Shown here: positions 5,798-6,451 of the stretch, in pieces
Layout of the letters: each line of letters starts with the position of its first letter
How positions within the stretch are numbered: position 1 is the stretch's first letter
DNA from: an uncultured Collinsella sp.
GTDB lineage: Bacteria > Actinomycetota > Coriobacteriia > Coriobacteriales > Coriobacteriaceae
NCBI GenBank assembly: GCA_902475825.1
Contig: CABSBA010000094.1
Location: 1 to 6,451 of the forward strand
Direction: 5' to 3'
DNA length: 6,451 bases
The notes under the pieces: model-generated
Database searches by the model: none
What the model was told of the DNA's origin: nothing
The model's input: only the letters and a program-made list of their open reading frames with translations
Made by a program: the position numbers and the translations under genes

Positions 5798-5836
5798 GCC
5801 CACCGAGCACCGCTACAGTGCAGCGGCTCGGCGGGC
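5798..5836 (-). other. Long hairpin upstream of the two-component operon
   Basis: On the minus strand, arms GCCCGCCGAGC and GCTCGGTGGGC pair over 11 positions with one G-T wobble. An alternative inner stem CCGCT/AGCGG sits around a 7-nt loop. The wobble becomes an A-C mismatch on the plus strand, so the fold is better in a minus-strand transcript. No T-run follows, so it is not a standard intrinsic terminator. It may still end the upstream gene's transcript, or be an operator. Confidence 0.6.
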
Positions 5837-5894
5837 GGCACTCACAATTACAACGCGTTTATTCCCCCGTTGGCGCCCTTTTAACCCCTCGGCG

Positions 5895-6451
5895 CTAAAG
5901 AGAGAACAGGCGGGCGGTAACCGTCTCGGGGATTCCTTGGCTATTACGCACCGTGGCATAGGTTAAAAACGTATTCGATTTACCCGCCGTAGCTGGATAA
6001 TCGCCATATTCGAGAGCGCGGTCGGGCGACAGCAGCGAACCATAGGTTTTGGCGGAGGTATCGATCAGAAAATGCGATGCCTGAACCTTAACCAGGTATT
6101 TGCCTTTTCTGCCGGCAGCACACGCAAGCGGCTCGCGCGACAGGAATAGGAACGTCCCATTCTCGTTACCGATATAGGTGCCCATGTTGCCTAGGCTCCC
6201 CACGCCGCTATAGGTGGCCTCGATGGAGAACACAAATGTGTCGCCCATATATACGGCCTCGAAGGGAGACACCGATGAGGGAAGGACCAGCTGAGCCCTC
6301 TTGGTATTGTTGCCGTCCGTCAGGTCGATCGCCGTCATGCCGTAGTAGACGCCCTCGTCGTTGCGCACACGCGGGGAAATGGTCAAGATGCCGTCACTCA
6401 CACGCGGGGCGGATGCAAAGCGGCCCGTTGACTTCCAAATGGCCTCGGCCT
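5895..6451 (-). CDS. C-terminal part of an unrecognised beta-rich protein (partial, cut by window)
   Basis: The frame stays open from the stop at 5895 to the right edge (first full codon at 6449), giving 184 residues and no N-terminus. The GTG at 6401 is an ordinary Val codon inside continuous coding sequence (APRVSDGIL), not a start. The visible part is rich in short alternating hydrophobic stretches, Gly, Thr and Tyr, such as VYYGMTAIDLTDG, YMGDTFVFSIEA and GTFLFLSREPLA. That suggests beta strands as in propeller or sandwich folds. I see no membrane segment, catalytic motif or sorting signal at the end (it ends TARLFSL). It might be an exported or cell-surface protein, but the part that would show this is missing. 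It is transcribed toward the two-component operon with a 152-bp gap. Confidence 0.75.
   Translation of the reverse strand, partial: AEAIWKSTGRFASAPRVSDGILTISPRVRNDEGVYYGMTAIDLTDGNNTKRAQLVLPSSVSPFEAVYMGDTFVFSIEATYSGVGSLGNMGTYIGNENGTFLFLSREPLACAAGRKGKYLVKVQASHFLIDTSAKTYGSLLSPDRALEYGDYPATAGKSNTFLTYATVRNSQGIPETVTARLFSL

Noticed and set aside
6390..6401. GTG at 6401 as the start of the right-hand gene
   Set aside because: The same frame continues without a stop to the edge and reads as sensible protein (AIWKSTGRFASAPR), and no ribosome binding site precedes the GTG.

Overview
The window reads as chromosomal DNA of a GC-rich Gram-positive bacterium. Protein style, codon use and gene content (long-type PurC, M29 aminopeptidase, BaeS/PhoB-like two-component pair) suggest Coriobacteriia, most likely Collinsella or a relative. 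That assignment is inference from memory, not a search. Every supported gene lies on the minus strand, so the window reads right to left.

Layout in transcription order. At the right edge is the C-terminal part of a beta-rich protein I do not recognise (5895-6451, cut by the window). A 152-bp gap with a strong RNA-type hairpin and a -10-like box follows. Next comes a two-component pair: an OmpR/PhoB response regulator (5020-5742) and, 11 nt later, a membrane histidine kinase (3443-5008). After a 109-bp gap with a hairpin comes purC, SAICAR synthase of de novo purine synthesis (2446-3333). It is fused end to start (TAA directly followed by GTG, with the ribosome binding site inside purC) to a small two-helix membrane protein of unknown function (1870-2445). 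A clear intrinsic terminator at 1809-1840 closes that unit. An M29 metallo-aminopeptidase (500-1780) follows, then a tRNA-Lys(UUU) gene (399-471) that has its own promoter overlapping the end of the peptidase gene and its own intrinsic terminator.

The most unusual part is the left end. Downstream of tRNA-Lys lies a tandem array with a period of exactly 180 bp: two complete identical copies (1-180, 181-360) and a third partial copy (361-415) that runs into the real tRNA. Each unit carries the last 17 nt of the tRNA gene, the 14-nt spacer and the tRNA terminator. Each full copy then adds about 125 bp made almost entirely of small hairpins, one with a T-arm-like core (GGGTTCGAACCC). The array continues past the left edge. 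The organisation strongly resembles the roughly 178-bp repeats behind tRNA-Tyr in the E. coli tyrT operon (the source of rtT RNA), but here with tRNA-Lys, an unrelated unit and an intrinsic terminator in each copy. It is the best candidate in the window for something undescribed.

For four genes the likely start differs from the longest open frame, because the only good Shine-Dalgarno sequence points to an internal start (peptidase, purC, regulator) or the frame runs off the edge (right-hand gene).
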